DNA from: Geopsychrobacter electrodiphilus DSM 16401
GTDB taxonomy: Bacteria > Desulfobacterota > Desulfuromonadia > Desulfuromonadales > Geopsychrobacteraceae
Assembly (NCBI RefSeq): GCF_000384395.1
Contig: NZ_ARWE01000001.1
Location: forward strand, 3,694,501-3,758,500
Reading direction: 5' to 3'
DNA length: 64,000 bases
Part shown: in pieces, positions 46,028 through 55,478 of the stretch
Layout: each line of letters starts with the position of its first letter
Position numbering within the stretch: position 1 is the first letter of the stretch
Notes under the pieces: generated by a model
What the model was told of the DNA's origin: nothing
Databases searched by the model: none
What the model saw: only the letters and a program-made list of their open reading frames with translations
Translations under genes and position numbers: made by a program

Positions 46028-48348
46028 TTGTCCAAGAGCTCCCTCACCTTCAACAAAAGGCTTTTTGGTGGGTAGGGTTTTTGGATAAAGTCTAAACCGT
46101 CCCCCTCCAACTCTTTGTTGGTGACAATATCCACGCCATAGCCGCTGGAGAAGAGAATTTTCATCTTCGGGCTCACCTTGCGGATCGCTTCAAAGACCTC
46201 TTTGCCATTTTTCTTCGGCATGATCATGTCAAGCAGAACGAGGCTGATTTGTTGCTTGTTCTCCAGGAATTTTGCGAGCGCCTCTTCGCCATCCACCGCA
46301 GTAATTACCCTGTAGTCGAAGGACTCCAGCACCATCCTTGCTAAATCCCTCAGAGCTTCATCATCTTCGGCCAGCAGGACAGTCTCATGCCCGCCCTTGA
46401 CTGACACGTTACCCTCCGGTTTCTGGTCGAGGACCGCTTCATTACAGAGGGGTAGATATATTTTGAAAGTCGTCCCTTCGCCCGGCTCACTGTAGACCTT
46501 TATATAGCCGTTATGCTGTTTGATTATCCCATAGCAAATAGCGAGACCGAGCCCGGTCCCTTCTCCGACTCTTTTGGTGGTAAAAAAAGGCTCGAATATC
46601 TTCTGTTGCGTTTCCACATCCATTCCCTGCCCGGTATCAGCAACCGTAATCAGCGCATATCTTCCGGGCCGGCCATATCCGCAGGCGGCAACATATTCTT
46701 CATTCATCTCCTCAAGGCCGGTGGTGAGGATCAGCCGACCGCCTTCGGGCATGACGTCCTTGGCATTGGAGACGAGGTTGATCAGCACCTGCTCGATCTG
46801 CCCGGTATCAGCCGACGCGATCAAGGGCGTGTCCGTAAAATCCAAATGAAAGTCAATATTCGCCGGAATAATCCGGACCAGCATTTTTTGCAGGTTCAGG
46901 ATAAGTCCGTTGATATTAACGGCCGTCTTTTCAGCCACACTTTTTCGGCTGAAGACCAGCAGCCTTTTGGTGAGATTCGCAGCACGGTCGGCAGCAACAA
47001 GCACCTCGGACATATGTTCTCGTGCTGGGCTGTCGGCCGCCAGGGTTGCCAGGACCATGTCGCCATATCCCATGATGACATTGAGGATATTATTAAAATC
47101 ATGGGCGATTCCTCCGGCCAGTGTGCCGACGGCCTCCATCTTCTGGGAGTGAAGGAGTTGAGCTTGAAGTTTTTTTCGTTCACTCACGTCGCGAATATTA
47201 CATTGGGCCAGCTTGGCCCGATCAACCATATAGATGTCGGTGTAGATTTGTTCCCCACTCTTGGTTTTCAACGGAACATCTTCGTAATTTAAGATGCCCT
47301 CCCTGTCTAAATCCTGCATTGTGGCGGAAAAATGGCGTGAGTCGATCGATACTCCGAGATCCCGGAGTTTTTTCCCCAGACACTCCGCTTCGGAATACCC
47401 CAACATTTTCTCGAGGGCCGGATTGGCGTGAGCGACATGCCCTTCCTTTTTTTCAAGGAGCACAATCCCGTCACTGGCCGTCTCAAAAAGTCTGCGGTAC
47501 CGAAGTTCGGATTCTTCCAACTGGTCTTCCAGACGACTACGCTCGGTGATGTCCTCAATGGCCAGCAGGATGACCCGCTCTTTGCCCCAGGCTTGTTCAA
47601 TCTGCCGGGCATTCAGCAACATAATTCGCCTGCCAATGGTGGCGAAATCATGTGCGACCTCATAGTCATCAAAAGCGGATTTTTCGGGGAGGATGTTTTC
47701 CAGCAATTCCCGCAGCTTGGGGATATCCCACTGCTTGTTGCCCAGGTCATAGATGAGCTGCCCTACGGTCTCCTCCGGCTTGACCCTGAAAAATTCGTAG
47801 AAGGAGCGGTTGACGGTGACCACCCTGAGATCCTGGTCTAAAGAAATTAAAGGTTCGCGGACCGTGTTGATGACGCTGTCCGCGAATTCATGAGCGGCAT
47901 CGGCGATCTTTTTAACGACCTCCAGTTCTTTTCGGGTCTTTTCAAGGCCGGCCTCTATCGCCTTGCGCTCGGTGATGTCCTCGATGGCCAGCAGGATGAT
48001 CCGCTCCTTGCCCATTACTTGTTCAATCTGCCGGGCATTCAAGAGCATAATCCGCTTGCCGATGGTCGCAAAATCGTGTTCGACCTCATAGCCATCAAAG
48101 CTGGTGTGCTGGGGAAGAATGTTCTCCAGCAGTTCCCGCAGCCTGGGGATATCCCACTGTTTATTGCCCAGATCGTAGATCAGCTCTCCGACGGTCTCCT
48201 CCGGCTTGACCTTGAAAAAATCGTAGAAAGAGCGGTTGACGTTGACCACCCTGAGATCTTGATCCAGAGCGATCAAAGGTTCACGCACGGTATTGATGAT
48301 GTTCTCGGCAAATTCCAGTGATTGCCGCAGGTGCTTTTCCATGATCAT
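46024..48348 (-). CDS. Hybrid histidine kinase (PAS-PAS-PAS-HisKA-HATPase-REC)
   Basis: About 774 residues from ATG-ATC-ATG at 48348 after GAGGGGA; a TTG four codons earlier is unlikely. PAS1 and PAS2 (residues about 10-250) are near-identical ([33 protein letters not shown]). PAS3 follows (about 255-375). The kinase core has HisKA ([18 protein letters not shown], His in AHDFNN), HATPase ([36 protein letters not shown]), and a C-terminal REC domain ([19 protein letters not shown]; phospho-Asp in [12 protein letters not shown]; Lys in QKPYPP). No TM segment. It is coupled by overlap to the HD-GYP gene and probably regulates c-di-GMP turnover. Confidence 0.93.
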   Translation of the reverse strand: MIMEKHLRQSLEFAENIINTVREPLIALDQDLRVVNVNRSFYDFFKVKPEETVGELIYDLGNKQWDIPRLRELLENILPQHTSFDGYEVEHDFATIGKRIMLLNARQIEQVMGKERIILLAIEDITERKAIEAGLEKTRKELEVVKKIADAAHEFADSVINTVREPLISLDQDLRVVTVNRSFYEFFRVKPEETVGQLIYDLGNKQWDIPKLRELLENILPEKSAFDDYEVAHDFATIGRRIMLLNARQIEQAWGKERVILLAIEDITERSRLEDQLEESELRYRRLFETASDGIVLLEKKEGHVAHANPALEKMLGYSEAECLGKKLRDLGVSIDSRHFSATMQDLDREGILNYEDVPLKTKSGEQIYTDIYMVDRAKLAQCNIRDVSERKKLQAQLLHSQKMEAVGTLAGGIAHDFNNILNVIMGYGDMVLATLAADSPAREHMSEVLVAADRAANLTKRLLVFSRKSVAEKTAVNINGLILNLQKMLVRIIPANIDFHLDFTDTPLIASADTGQIEQVLINLVSNAKDVMPEGGRLILTTGLEEMNEEYVAACGYGRPGRYALITVADTGQGMDVETQQKIFEPFFTTKRVGEGTGLGLAICYGIIKQHNGYIKVYSEPGEGTTFKIYLPLCNEAVLDQKPEGNVSVKGGHETVLLAEDDEALRDLARMVLESFDYRVITAVDGEEALAKFLENKQQISLVLLDMIMPKKNGKEVFEAIRKVSPKMKILFSSGYGVDIVTNKELEGDGLDFIQKPYPPKSLLLKVRELLDK
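47520..48320 (-). repeat. Tandem duplication encoding PAS1 and PAS2 of the hybrid kinase
   Basis: Two segments of about 340 bp (near 47530-47870 and 47965-48320) share tracts such as CGGTGATGTCCTC, CAATGGCCAGCAGGATG and TGTTCAATCTGCCGGGCATT, and encode near-identical PAS domains. Confidence 0.8.
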
Positions 48349-48468
48349 AATTCCCCTCAAGTTGAAAGCATCGAACAGTTGTTCATCGATACAGCTCTGT
48401 TGCGAACACTAACCTCTCATGACGCATTTTCAATCACCGGGATACTGACCGAAAAGAAACCATGAAGT

Positions 48469-48513
48469 GGGCGCGTCTACACATTTCACTTAATGAAAAG
48501 AGTAGACGCGCCC
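48469..48513. terminator. Long hairpin, possible terminator
   Basis: GGGCGCGTCTAC pairs perfectly with GTAGACGCGCCC. The loop is itself partly palindromic (TTTCACTTAATGAAA). It lies 28 bases after the Yip1 gene. There is no clear T-run on the minus strand, so it may instead be a REP-like element. Confidence 0.5.
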
Positions 48514-48540
48514 CCTAAGTTTTCCAGGTAGATACGCTGC

Positions 48541-49071
48541 TCAGTTGGCCCCGCCACCCAGCAATGTAAACAGCAACAGCAGGATGAGGGTCTGAATGAT
48601 CCAGCCGATGGCGCACACGCCCACCGCTCGCAGGGTGCTGGTGTAATCCAGCGCCTGCCGAACCGCGACGACCATGGTTACCAGCATCCAGATGGACGCC
48701 AGGGCAAAAATGATCGGGCCCAGCCCCGGGATGATCCCCAGCACCCGAATCAGTCCGGGAGAGCTCGAGAATCCGGTGGTGCGCAACAATTGACCGAGAT
48801 CAGCTTCGGTTTGCGGTTCGGCCAGAAATCGGGTGCCGATGAAGTAGGTGAGCCAGGCCCAGAGGTACCAGCTGCCAAGAGCGGCGAGGGTCCCGATCAG
48901 CATCCCGCCAAGCGCGTGGTTGGCGACGCTTCCGACCCCGGCCGCCAGACTGGAAAGAATAACCACCCCCATCGCCTGAGGCATCGCGCCCTGATCGGCT
49001 TCGACCTCTTCATAAAAGGGGACGTCCAGTTTTGCCGCACGTACCATCCGCATCATAAAAGGGTTCATCAT
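48541..49071 (-). CDS. Yip1-family membrane protein
   Basis: 176 residues with four or five hydrophobic segments (LSSLAAGVGSVANHALGGMLIGTLAALGS; AWLTYFIGTRFL; IFALASIWMLVTMVVAVRQAL; AVGVCAIGWIIQTLILLLLF). The pattern matches the bacterial Yip1/DUF1282-type membrane proteins. Function unknown; the family is thought to sit in the inner membrane. It lies inside a signalling island without overlap to its neighbours. A truncated paralogue is present next to the IS element at 31690-31841. Confidence 0.8.
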   Translation of the reverse strand: MMNPFMMRMVRAAKLDVPFYEEVEADQGAMPQAMGVVILSSLAAGVGSVANHALGGMLIGTLAALGSWYLWAWLTYFIGTRFLAEPQTEADLGQLLRTTGFSSSPGLIRVLGIIPGLGPIIFALASIWMLVTMVVAVRQALDYTSTLRAVGVCAIGWIIQTLILLLLFTLLGGGAN

Positions 49072-49242
49072 TGCTCCTTCGGTTGGTTGGAGATCCCGCT
49101 GGTACAGACCTGGACCCTGTCACACCCAGGGACTTAAAGCAACGTGGTCGCCTGGCCCGGTCATATTGGCCGCAAGCGCTGGCCAGGGCAGGCTCTGGTC
49201 GATAATCAGCCATGCCGTTCTGAGCCCCTTGACGCCTTCGCT

Positions 49243-50919
49243 TTATCCGGACAGACACCAGGCGCCACGGCCGGAATTTTTGACCGCATACATGGCGTCA
49301 TCGGCGGCCCTTAACAGTCCCTCGCGTGTCTGGCCATGGTCCGGATAAAGGGCGATGCCGATGGATGTGCCGATCTGGGCGGTACCGGAGGCCAGGATAA
49401 ATGGCGTGGCCAGCCGCGCGATAATCTGGTCTGCGATGTCGCAGGCGGCGACAACGTCAACTATATCACGCAGCAGGACAACAAACTCGTCGCCACCCAG
49501 GCGGGCGACGATATCGGTCTGGCGTACCGTCTCGCTGAGGCAGGCCGCGACCTTCTTCAACAACTCGTCACCGGCGTCATGACCCAGGGTATCGTTCACC
49601 TCTTTAAAGCTGTCGAGATCAAGAAACAGCAGGGCAAAGCGTTGTTTTTTCTGTGCCGCACGGTCCAGGGTCTGCTGCGCCTGTTCATTGAAATTAAGCC
49701 GGTTGGGCAGGCCGGTCAGGGCGTCCTGCAAGGCCATGATGCGGATTCGTTCCTCGGCGCGTTTGCGTTCGGTCATGTCGATGTAGATCGAGACGAAACC
49801 GCCATTGGGCAATGGCATGCCGCGGATCTCAAGCACCATACCATTGGGGCGAACACGTTCAAATTTGTGCGGTTGAAAGTTACGCGCACGGGCGACGATG
49901 TCCGCGACCTGCTGTTCGGGGTCTCCCGGGCCGTATTCGCCGCGTCCCACGTTAAAACGCGCGAGATCTTCAAAGTGGAGGTCGGGCTTGTTCAACAGGG
50001 AGTCGGGTAAGTCCAGCAGCACCTTGAGCTGATCGTTATGGGCCGCCAGGTGCAGATCGGCGTCAAACAGCGAAACGGCGCCGGGGAAATTATCGATAAT
50101 GGTCGAAAGGATATTGTTCTGCTGCTGCAACTGCTCTTCGGTCTGCTTTTGTCCGGTAATGTCGGTGTAGGTGGTGACAAACCCGGAGACATCGTCGCCG
50201 ATGCCGAACGGGTAGCCTTCGACAAGCAGAACCCGACCGTCGCTGGCGTGCCGTTCGAAACGGTGTGGTTCGAAGCGGCGGGCAAGCTCGGCGCGCTGTC
50301 GTACCAGCTCCTCGGGATCACCTGGGCCATATTCACCGCGGCGGGCGGGATAGCTGATCAGATCCTCGAAGCGCACGAATTTGTAGACCGCCCCCCGCGG
50401 GAGGCCGAGAATGCTGTAGATCTGGTCGTTCCAGAACATCAGGCGCAGATCACGATCAAAAACCGTAACCCCCAGGTGCAGGCTGTCGAGCAGGGCGTTG
50501 AGTTGGTTGATGACGTCCTCGCGTTCGTCCTCGGCCCGTTTCTCGCGGCTGATGTCGTGAAAGGTGCCACCATATTGGACATCCGGTCCCTCGGCGTTGA
50601 GCCGCGCGCCACGCATCAGAATGCTGGTTTTGCCCTCACCGCCAGATTTGAGCCGCAGCTCATGATTCAGTGGCAACCCCTCGGCCACGGCGGTCTCGAG
50701 AGCCTCCAGAAAGCGCTTGCGGTCGCCAGCGGCGAGGACCGTGGTCCAGGTGTCGGGAGACAGGTTTTGACTGCCGGCAATCGACTCCAGCAGGTTCAGC
50801 GACAGGGGGGGTAACCAGAAGCTGGCCGCCGCCGGGTCATACTCCCAATAGCCGACCCGCCCGACCCGTTGCATCACCTCAAGTTGCCGCCGCTCTGTAC
50901 CGTCTCCGTTATTCGTCAT
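49243..50919 (-). CDS. PAS-containing diguanylate cyclase (GGDEF)
   Basis: 558 residues from the ATG at 50919, which has AAGGAG about 10 bases upstream; an upstream in-frame ATG lacks one. Three PAS-like domains are visible; the second and third carry the PAS_7 signature (RRGEYGPGDPEELV; RGEYGPGDPEQQV) and FFDADL/VFDRDLRL motifs. The C-terminal GGDEF domain has the intact loop ARLGGDEFVVLLRD and the metal-binding FLDLDSFKEVNDTLGHDAGDELL, so it should synthesise c-di-GMP. It has no REC or TM region, and PAS_7 may sense a cytoplasmic signal. Confidence 0.92.
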   Translation of the reverse strand: MTNNGDGTERRQLEVMQRVGRVGYWEYDPAAASFWLPPLSLNLLESIAGSQNLSPDTWTTVLAAGDRKRFLEALETAVAEGLPLNHELRLKSGGEGKTSILMRGARLNAEGPDVQYGGTFHDISREKRAEDEREDVINQLNALLDSLHLGVTVFDRDLRLMFWNDQIYSILGLPRGAVYKFVRFEDLISYPARRGEYGPGDPEELVRQRAELARRFEPHRFERHASDGRVLLVEGYPFGIGDDVSGFVTTYTDITGQKQTEEQLQQQNNILSTIIDNFPGAVSLFDADLHLAAHNDQLKVLLDLPDSLLNKPDLHFEDLARFNVGRGEYGPGDPEQQVADIVARARNFQPHKFERVRPNGMVLEIRGMPLPNGGFVSIYIDMTERKRAEERIRIMALQDALTGLPNRLNFNEQAQQTLDRAAQKKQRFALLFLDLDSFKEVNDTLGHDAGDELLKKVAACLSETVRQTDIVARLGGDEFVVLLRDIVDVVAACDIADQIIARLATPFILASGTAQIGTSIGIALYPDHGQTREGLLRAADDAMYAVKNSGRGAWCLSG

Positions 50920-51282
50920 AGGGGTTTCGCTCCTTTTGACTTGCATCACATGCCCGGCAAGATTGTTCGCCGACAAAAAAGCCAGGCCCGCTTTATTTCA
51001 GAAGGGTAAGACAACCCGTGGCAGAGAGGAGGTGAGGCGGGAAAAGACTCAAAGGGCTGACCAGCGGCACGGGCTTTAAGTTGGAGTCAGCCTTGTTTGA
51101 TCGGTATGCTCGGGGTCTGACTAAGAGAATACCCTGAGATCGTTATGCAATGACATGATTCTAATCTCGAAAATTGGCTCAGGGGCCAATCCCCTTCGCT
51201 CAATCCTTCAACGTCTTTCGCCGCATGAGACCATCGAGGCTCCATATTCATGCCTTTACCTGTGGGGGTACCAACCTCCATC
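50920..51282. other. Intergenic stretch, nothing coding
   Basis: About 360 bases between the GGDEF gene's start and the lipoprotein operon's end. No supported ORF, RNA or terminator was seen; the GGDEF promoter should lie near 50930-51000. Confidence 0.5.
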
Positions 51283-51978
51283 CTATTGTTTTGGTGTTTG
51301 ATCAACGATCTGGTCATTTTGGTCCTTCAAGTACATTTCGTTATAAGGGCCAGCCGGCAAGCTCGTAATCAAGCGACTATTGGCGACGCGTGCATATCTG
51401 ACATAGTCTGCCGAAGCCGTATTAACCGCCGTCGCAATCGCGCTGGCAATCAATCCGGCTAATCCACCGCCCTGGTTGCCGCCGCTGAGATCAACCACGA
51501 CTGTGCCGGTATAGCTCCATAACTTTGCCAAAGTCCTGGTTGAAACAATTTCAGCTTCAATAGATACGGTCAAATTCGATGCAATGACCAAATAGGCGAC
51601 ATCCCATTTTTTAATATGGGTGTACAAAACAGCATCGGCGCCGAAGTATTCATAGAACTTGTCCAAAGGCAATTGATAGAGCAACTCGGTATCGTACACA
51701 CCTTCCTGCTTCATGATGTCACTCACCATTTCAACCGGGAAGACATAGTAGCCGCTCAGCGCAAACGGCATCTCAACGGTCGTCATATAATAGGCCTTGG
51801 CCTCAGCATCGGTACTTTCGTTCATGGGGGGAAGCACCAGCAGCGAACGGGGTTGCTCCACGTACATTTGCGGAAATTTCTCCGCTTTGCTGACAAGAGT
51901 GCGCGGCGGCGCACAGCCGGTCGTCAAGCCCGCAAATATCAGGAGCAGAGGTATGAGTGTCCGTTTAAAACCGATCAT
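51283..51978 (-). CDS. DUF799 (GNA1162-like) lipoprotein
   Basis: 231 residues; lipobox TTGC after a signal peptide. The pattern (PRSLLVLPPMNESTDAEAKAYYMTTVEMPFALSGYYVFPVEMVSDIMK) matches DUF799, the GNA1162 lipoprotein family. Overlaps the upstream gene by ATGA. In other bacteria GNA1162-like, DUF4810 and CsgG-like proteins form one conserved set thought to assemble an envelope complex; the role here is inferred from that context. Confidence 0.85.
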   Translation of the reverse strand: MIGFKRTLIPLLLIFAGLTTGCAPPRTLVSKAEKFPQMYVEQPRSLLVLPPMNESTDAEAKAYYMTTVEMPFALSGYYVFPVEMVSDIMKQEGVYDTELLYQLPLDKFYEYFGADAVLYTHIKKWDVAYLVIASNLTVSIEAEIVSTRTLAKLWSYTGTVVVDLSGGNQGGGLAGLIASAIATAVNTASADYVRYARVANSRLITSLPAGPYNEMYLKDQNDQIVDQTPKQ

Positions 51979-52358
51979 TTTTTTGCCCCCTCCGCCAGTT
52001 TGACTTTCGCGATCATACGCTCCATGAAATGGGTCGCTTCCGGGTAGACGGCCTTCTCGCGTTCAAAGTTGCTGAGCGCTTTTTGCGCGTTGCCAGCCTT
52101 GAGATACATGTAGCCTAGATTGGCGTACATTCCGGGTGGGACGCGGCCGGACCGGCTCTTATCTGCCTTTTCTATGGCCTTTTCCATGGACTCCGTAAGC
52201 TTTAACCGGTTCTCCTCATTATCGGTTTTCGCTTGTCTGTAGTAACTCTCACTGTAATCTCCATAGACATACAGAGGCGCTGGCTTGGCGCAAGCGCTCA
52301 GGGTCACAACAACGATAACTGCGATTAACCCTCTGCGAAGAGATTCACTGAGCATCAT
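51975..52358 (-). CDS. DUF4810 lipoprotein
   Basis: 127 residues; lipobox LSAC. The sequence APLYVYGDYSESYYRQAKTDNEENRLKLTESMEKAIEKA and a following TPR-like stretch (PPGMYANLGYMYLKAGNAQKALSNFEREKAVYPEATHFM) match the DUF4810 family. Overlaps both neighbours by 4 bases (ATGA), so translation is coupled. Probable structural lipoprotein of the envelope complex formed with the CsgG-like protein. Confidence 0.87.
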   Translation of the reverse strand: MMLSESLRRGLIAVIVVVTLSACAKPAPLYVYGDYSESYYRQAKTDNEENRLKLTESMEKAIEKADKSRSGRVPPGMYANLGYMYLKAGNAQKALSNFEREKAVYPEATHFMERMIAKVKLAEGAKK

Positions 52359-52651
52359 TCCACTCCGATCTCTTTAGCGACGCCATCACTGATGGAGACA
52401 AGCCGCTCAACGATCAGCGTTCCACCACGATAGATCCGCACCATGTAGGTGCCTGGCGCGACCCGGTACTGGTTATCTCTGCCCGGCTTGACGCTGAATT
52501 TTTCACCCCCGTCGATGGAGACCGCGACTCCATCGGTGTTACCCGAGAAATAGAGATAGGCCACCCGTTCACCCGTTACTACCCCTTCCTTGTAACCACA
52601 GCCGGCAAAAAACAGCAGCGAAATCAGCCCAATGACAAGAAAAGTTCGCAT
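52355..52651 (-). CDS. Small PEGA-like lipoprotein
   Basis: 98 residues; lipobox FAGC. A beta-rich domain of the PEGA type follows (VAVSIDGGEKFSVKPGRDNQYRVAPGTYMVRIYRGG). No named family assigned. Sits second in the operon, overlapping the upstream CsgG-like gene by one base (TGATG) and the DUF4810 gene by 4 bases. Probably another component of the same envelope complex. Confidence 0.8.
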   Translation of the reverse strand: MRTFLVIGLISLLFFAGCGYKEGVVTGERVAYLYFSGNTDGVAVSIDGGEKFSVKPGRDNQYRVAPGTYMVRIYRGGTLIVERLVSISDGVAKEIGVE

Positions 52652-53634
52652 CAGTTGACCTCCTTGACCTTGATGAACAGGCTCGAAAAATCTTTACTCT
52701 CGATGTAGGCGGCAAGGGAACCATGGGAAACTTTCGCCAGGGAGACCTCGGTGTCGGGCGTATCGCCGAGGGTAGAAGCAATGGTAATTTCGGCGACCTT
52801 TTTGCCTGGCAGCGTCAGCATGGTATTGGTCTGGGGATTCTTTATCTTTTTACCTTCCTGCAAAACATCAAAGGTATCGCCCACCTTGATATTTTGACTC
52901 GCCCCGCCGGAGGTGATGATCATCCCGTCATCGTAGCCCAGGATGTAGCCACGCCAGGGTTTGTCGAGCATGTTTTCGATGATGTTGGAGGCCAGATCGG
53001 AGATCGCCGCCTCGATCGCCTTGTCATTCAGCTGGCCGTCATAGCCGCTCTTGCTGCCAACGCCCATCATCGAGCCGGCCTCGCTGTAGGCCGTCCCTTT
53101 CCCCTCTTCCGAATAGATAATCTGACCGCTGCTGACATCAACGATGCGGATATGGACCTTGGCGAAGGCTTCCTGTTTCTTTACGCGACTGAAGATACCG
53201 ACATCGCTGACCTCTTTTCGACCAAACTCAGTGATCGAGCCAAGAATAAGGTAGTCGGCGGCATTCTTCAGCTTCGAAGCTCCCCCGAGCGCCAACTCTT
53301 TCTGAATTGTTGCCAGATCTGCGCGTTCAAGCATGATAAATTTACCGGTTTCAAACAGTTTTGCCGACAGGATATCCATCGCCTGTTTACCGATGCGATC
53401 GTTTTTTTCGTCAAGAAAAAAACTTTGCCCATATCTAGTTTCATTGGAAAAGCGGCCGATGGCAACCTTCCTCTTTAACCCGGCAGGTTCATTCTTTTTT
53501 GCGACCTGGAGAGTCTTGCTGATCTTGGGCGCCACCGAGACCGGGGTAGCGTGCGTTTGCTGCTCCGTCATGGTTGCGCAGCCGGAAAGAATGAGAAGAA
53601 TACCGCTGATAAGACTGGAGAGTTTGAGTATCAT
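52651..53634 (-). CDS. CsgG-like outer-membrane lipoprotein
   Basis: 327 residues from the ATG at 53634, which has AAGGAGG about 4 bases upstream; the longer frame up to 53703 lacks one. Lipobox LSGC. The CsgG/HfaB-like core is visible (KVAIGRFSNETRYGQSFF; AMDILSAKLFETGKFIMLERADLATIQKEL; GASKLKNAADYLILGSITEFG). CsgG forms a pore for curli secretion, but this group (with DUF4810 and GNA1162 neighbours) is distinct from curli, and no csgA/B is present. First gene of the four-gene operon. A CsgG/HfaB-type channel or scaffold for envelope lipoproteins is the likely role. Confidence 0.87.
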   Translation of the reverse strand: MILKLSSLISGILLILSGCATMTEQQTHATPVSVAPKISKTLQVAKKNEPAGLKRKVAIGRFSNETRYGQSFFLDEKNDRIGKQAMDILSAKLFETGKFIMLERADLATIQKELALGGASKLKNAADYLILGSITEFGRKEVSDVGIFSRVKKQEAFAKVHIRIVDVSSGQIIYSEEGKGTAYSEAGSMMGVGSKSGYDGQLNDKAIEAAISDLASNIIENMLDKPWRGYILGYDDGMIITSGGASQNIKVGDTFDVLQEGKKIKNPQTNTMLTLPGKKVAEITIASTLGDTPDTEVSLAKVSHGSLAAYIESKDFSSLFIKVKEVN

Positions 53635-54083
53635 TGCGCCTCCTTGACTATGCAGTGCTGATGACCCGCGAGATAGGAGCTGAGTCTTCGAAGTATGGCG
53701 CATCCGGTGTGCTTTGCAAGGGGCGGGACTTGTTTATTTGGTGGGCAAAAACCCCAGAGGGCCGGTCCTTTTATCCCGGGTTTCGCAGCGCAGGATAATG
53801 ACGACGTTCTTCACCATGGATGTTCCTGAGAGAAAGGGTCATTGAGCTGCAGATAAAGACCAATGCGATCGGCAAAGGCAACGAGGATGGCAGCCTTTTT
53901 GAAGTGTTTTTCATCCCTTGAAGCGCAAGTCCGAGTACCTGACTCTTTTACTCACCAACACCCATTTTTAACCACTGCCAAGAAAACATGCACAAATAAT
54001 CATCAGCTCCTCCCCAGTCTCCTATTTACCCCTCAACCCGCAAAGTCGCATCAGCTGGTTATTTGAAGTCAAAAATCGATTAT
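53635..54083. other. Intergenic stretch between the lipoprotein operon and the nif promoter
   Basis: About 450 bases without a supported ORF. It presumably holds the lipoprotein-operon promoter near 53660-53720 and any upstream activator sites for the nif promoter. I see no clear TGT-N10-ACA NifA site. Confidence 0.4.
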
Positions 54084-54099
54084 TGGCACAACCCCTGCT
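54084..54099 (+). promoter_or_regulatory. Sigma-54 (-24/-12) promoter of the nifHDK operon
   Basis: TGGCACAACCCCTGCT fits the consensus TGGCAC-N5-TTGCW: GG at -24 and GC at -12 are correctly spaced. Transcription should start near 54110, giving a leader of about 300 nt before nifH. Confidence 0.85.
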
Positions 54100-54118
54100 C
54101 TAAGAATCGGCGTACCAC

Positions 54119-54138
54119 GAATCACGATGTAGTGACTC
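54119..54138 (+). promoter_or_regulatory. Leader hairpin 1 upstream of nifH
   Basis: GA-A-TCAC / GTGA-C-TC with six-base loop GATGTA, just after the predicted start of transcription. ANTAR targets are paired hexaloop hairpins with A1 and G4; this loop has G4 but not A1. Confidence 0.45.
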
Positions 54139-54157
54139 ATCCAGAAATGGCAAAGAC

Positions 54158-54197
54158 GCCCGAAGGTCCCTTACCCGGCCTTTGGGCTTTTTATTTT
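54158..54197 (+). terminator. Intrinsic terminator 1 in the nifH leader
   Basis: Nine-base-pair stem GCCCGAAGG / CCTTTGGGC (one G-U pair) with a 12-base loop, followed by CTTTTTATTTT. It lies after the sigma-54 promoter and before nifH, so it should stop transcription unless it is bypassed. Confidence 0.8.
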
Positions 54198-54227
54198 GGC
54201 GCACCGCACCGCGCCTCTTCGGCACTG

Positions 54228-54272
54228 AAGCCCATCCTTCGCATCTGTATGTGAAAGATGGGCTTTGTTGTT
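54228..54272 (+). terminator. Intrinsic terminator 2 in the nifH leader
   Basis: Stem AAGCCCATC / GATGGGCTT, stacked on an inner TTCGCA / TGTGAA helix with loop TCTGTA, then TGTTGTTT. A second stop before nifH, 140 bases upstream of the start codon. Confidence 0.75.
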
Positions 54273-54346
54273 TCAACATCCAGGTTGCACGTCAGGCCAC
54301 AACCGCAAGGCAGTGAAAGACACATCAACGGAGATGCCGCCGGTGA

Positions 54347-55291
<945 letters not shown>

Positions 55292-55314
55292 GCGGACTTA
55301 AGCGGCGGACGATT

Positions 55315-55400
55315 TGGCCCCGACTCGGCGTTGCTTCGGCAAGCCGCAGGCTCGGAGTAGCTTCCGCTACACCTCGCCCGCGACTTACCGGCGCGCCTTG
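55315..55400. repeat. Palindrome-rich spacer between nifH and nifD
   Basis: GCTTCGGCAAGCCGCAGGCT and GGAGTAGCTTCCGCTAC form nested hairpins. It resembles a dispersed intergenic element and may stabilise the nifH message or separate nifH and nifDK levels. Confidence 0.5.
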
Positions 55401-55478
55401 ATTCGAGACCAACTTATCCGCCTTACCTTAAGTGGTTGTCGGTGATTCGGAACAAAAAAACTGAAGGAGTAAAAACTT

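Noticed and set aside
53700-54083. NifA upstream activator site TGT-N10-ACA
   Set aside because: No convincing match was found by eye; deltaproteobacteria often use other sigma-54 activators.
54100-54280. Textbook ANTAR target pair in the nifH leader
   Set aside because: Hexaloop hairpins exist but do not have A at loop position 1, so I report leader control without calling the motif.
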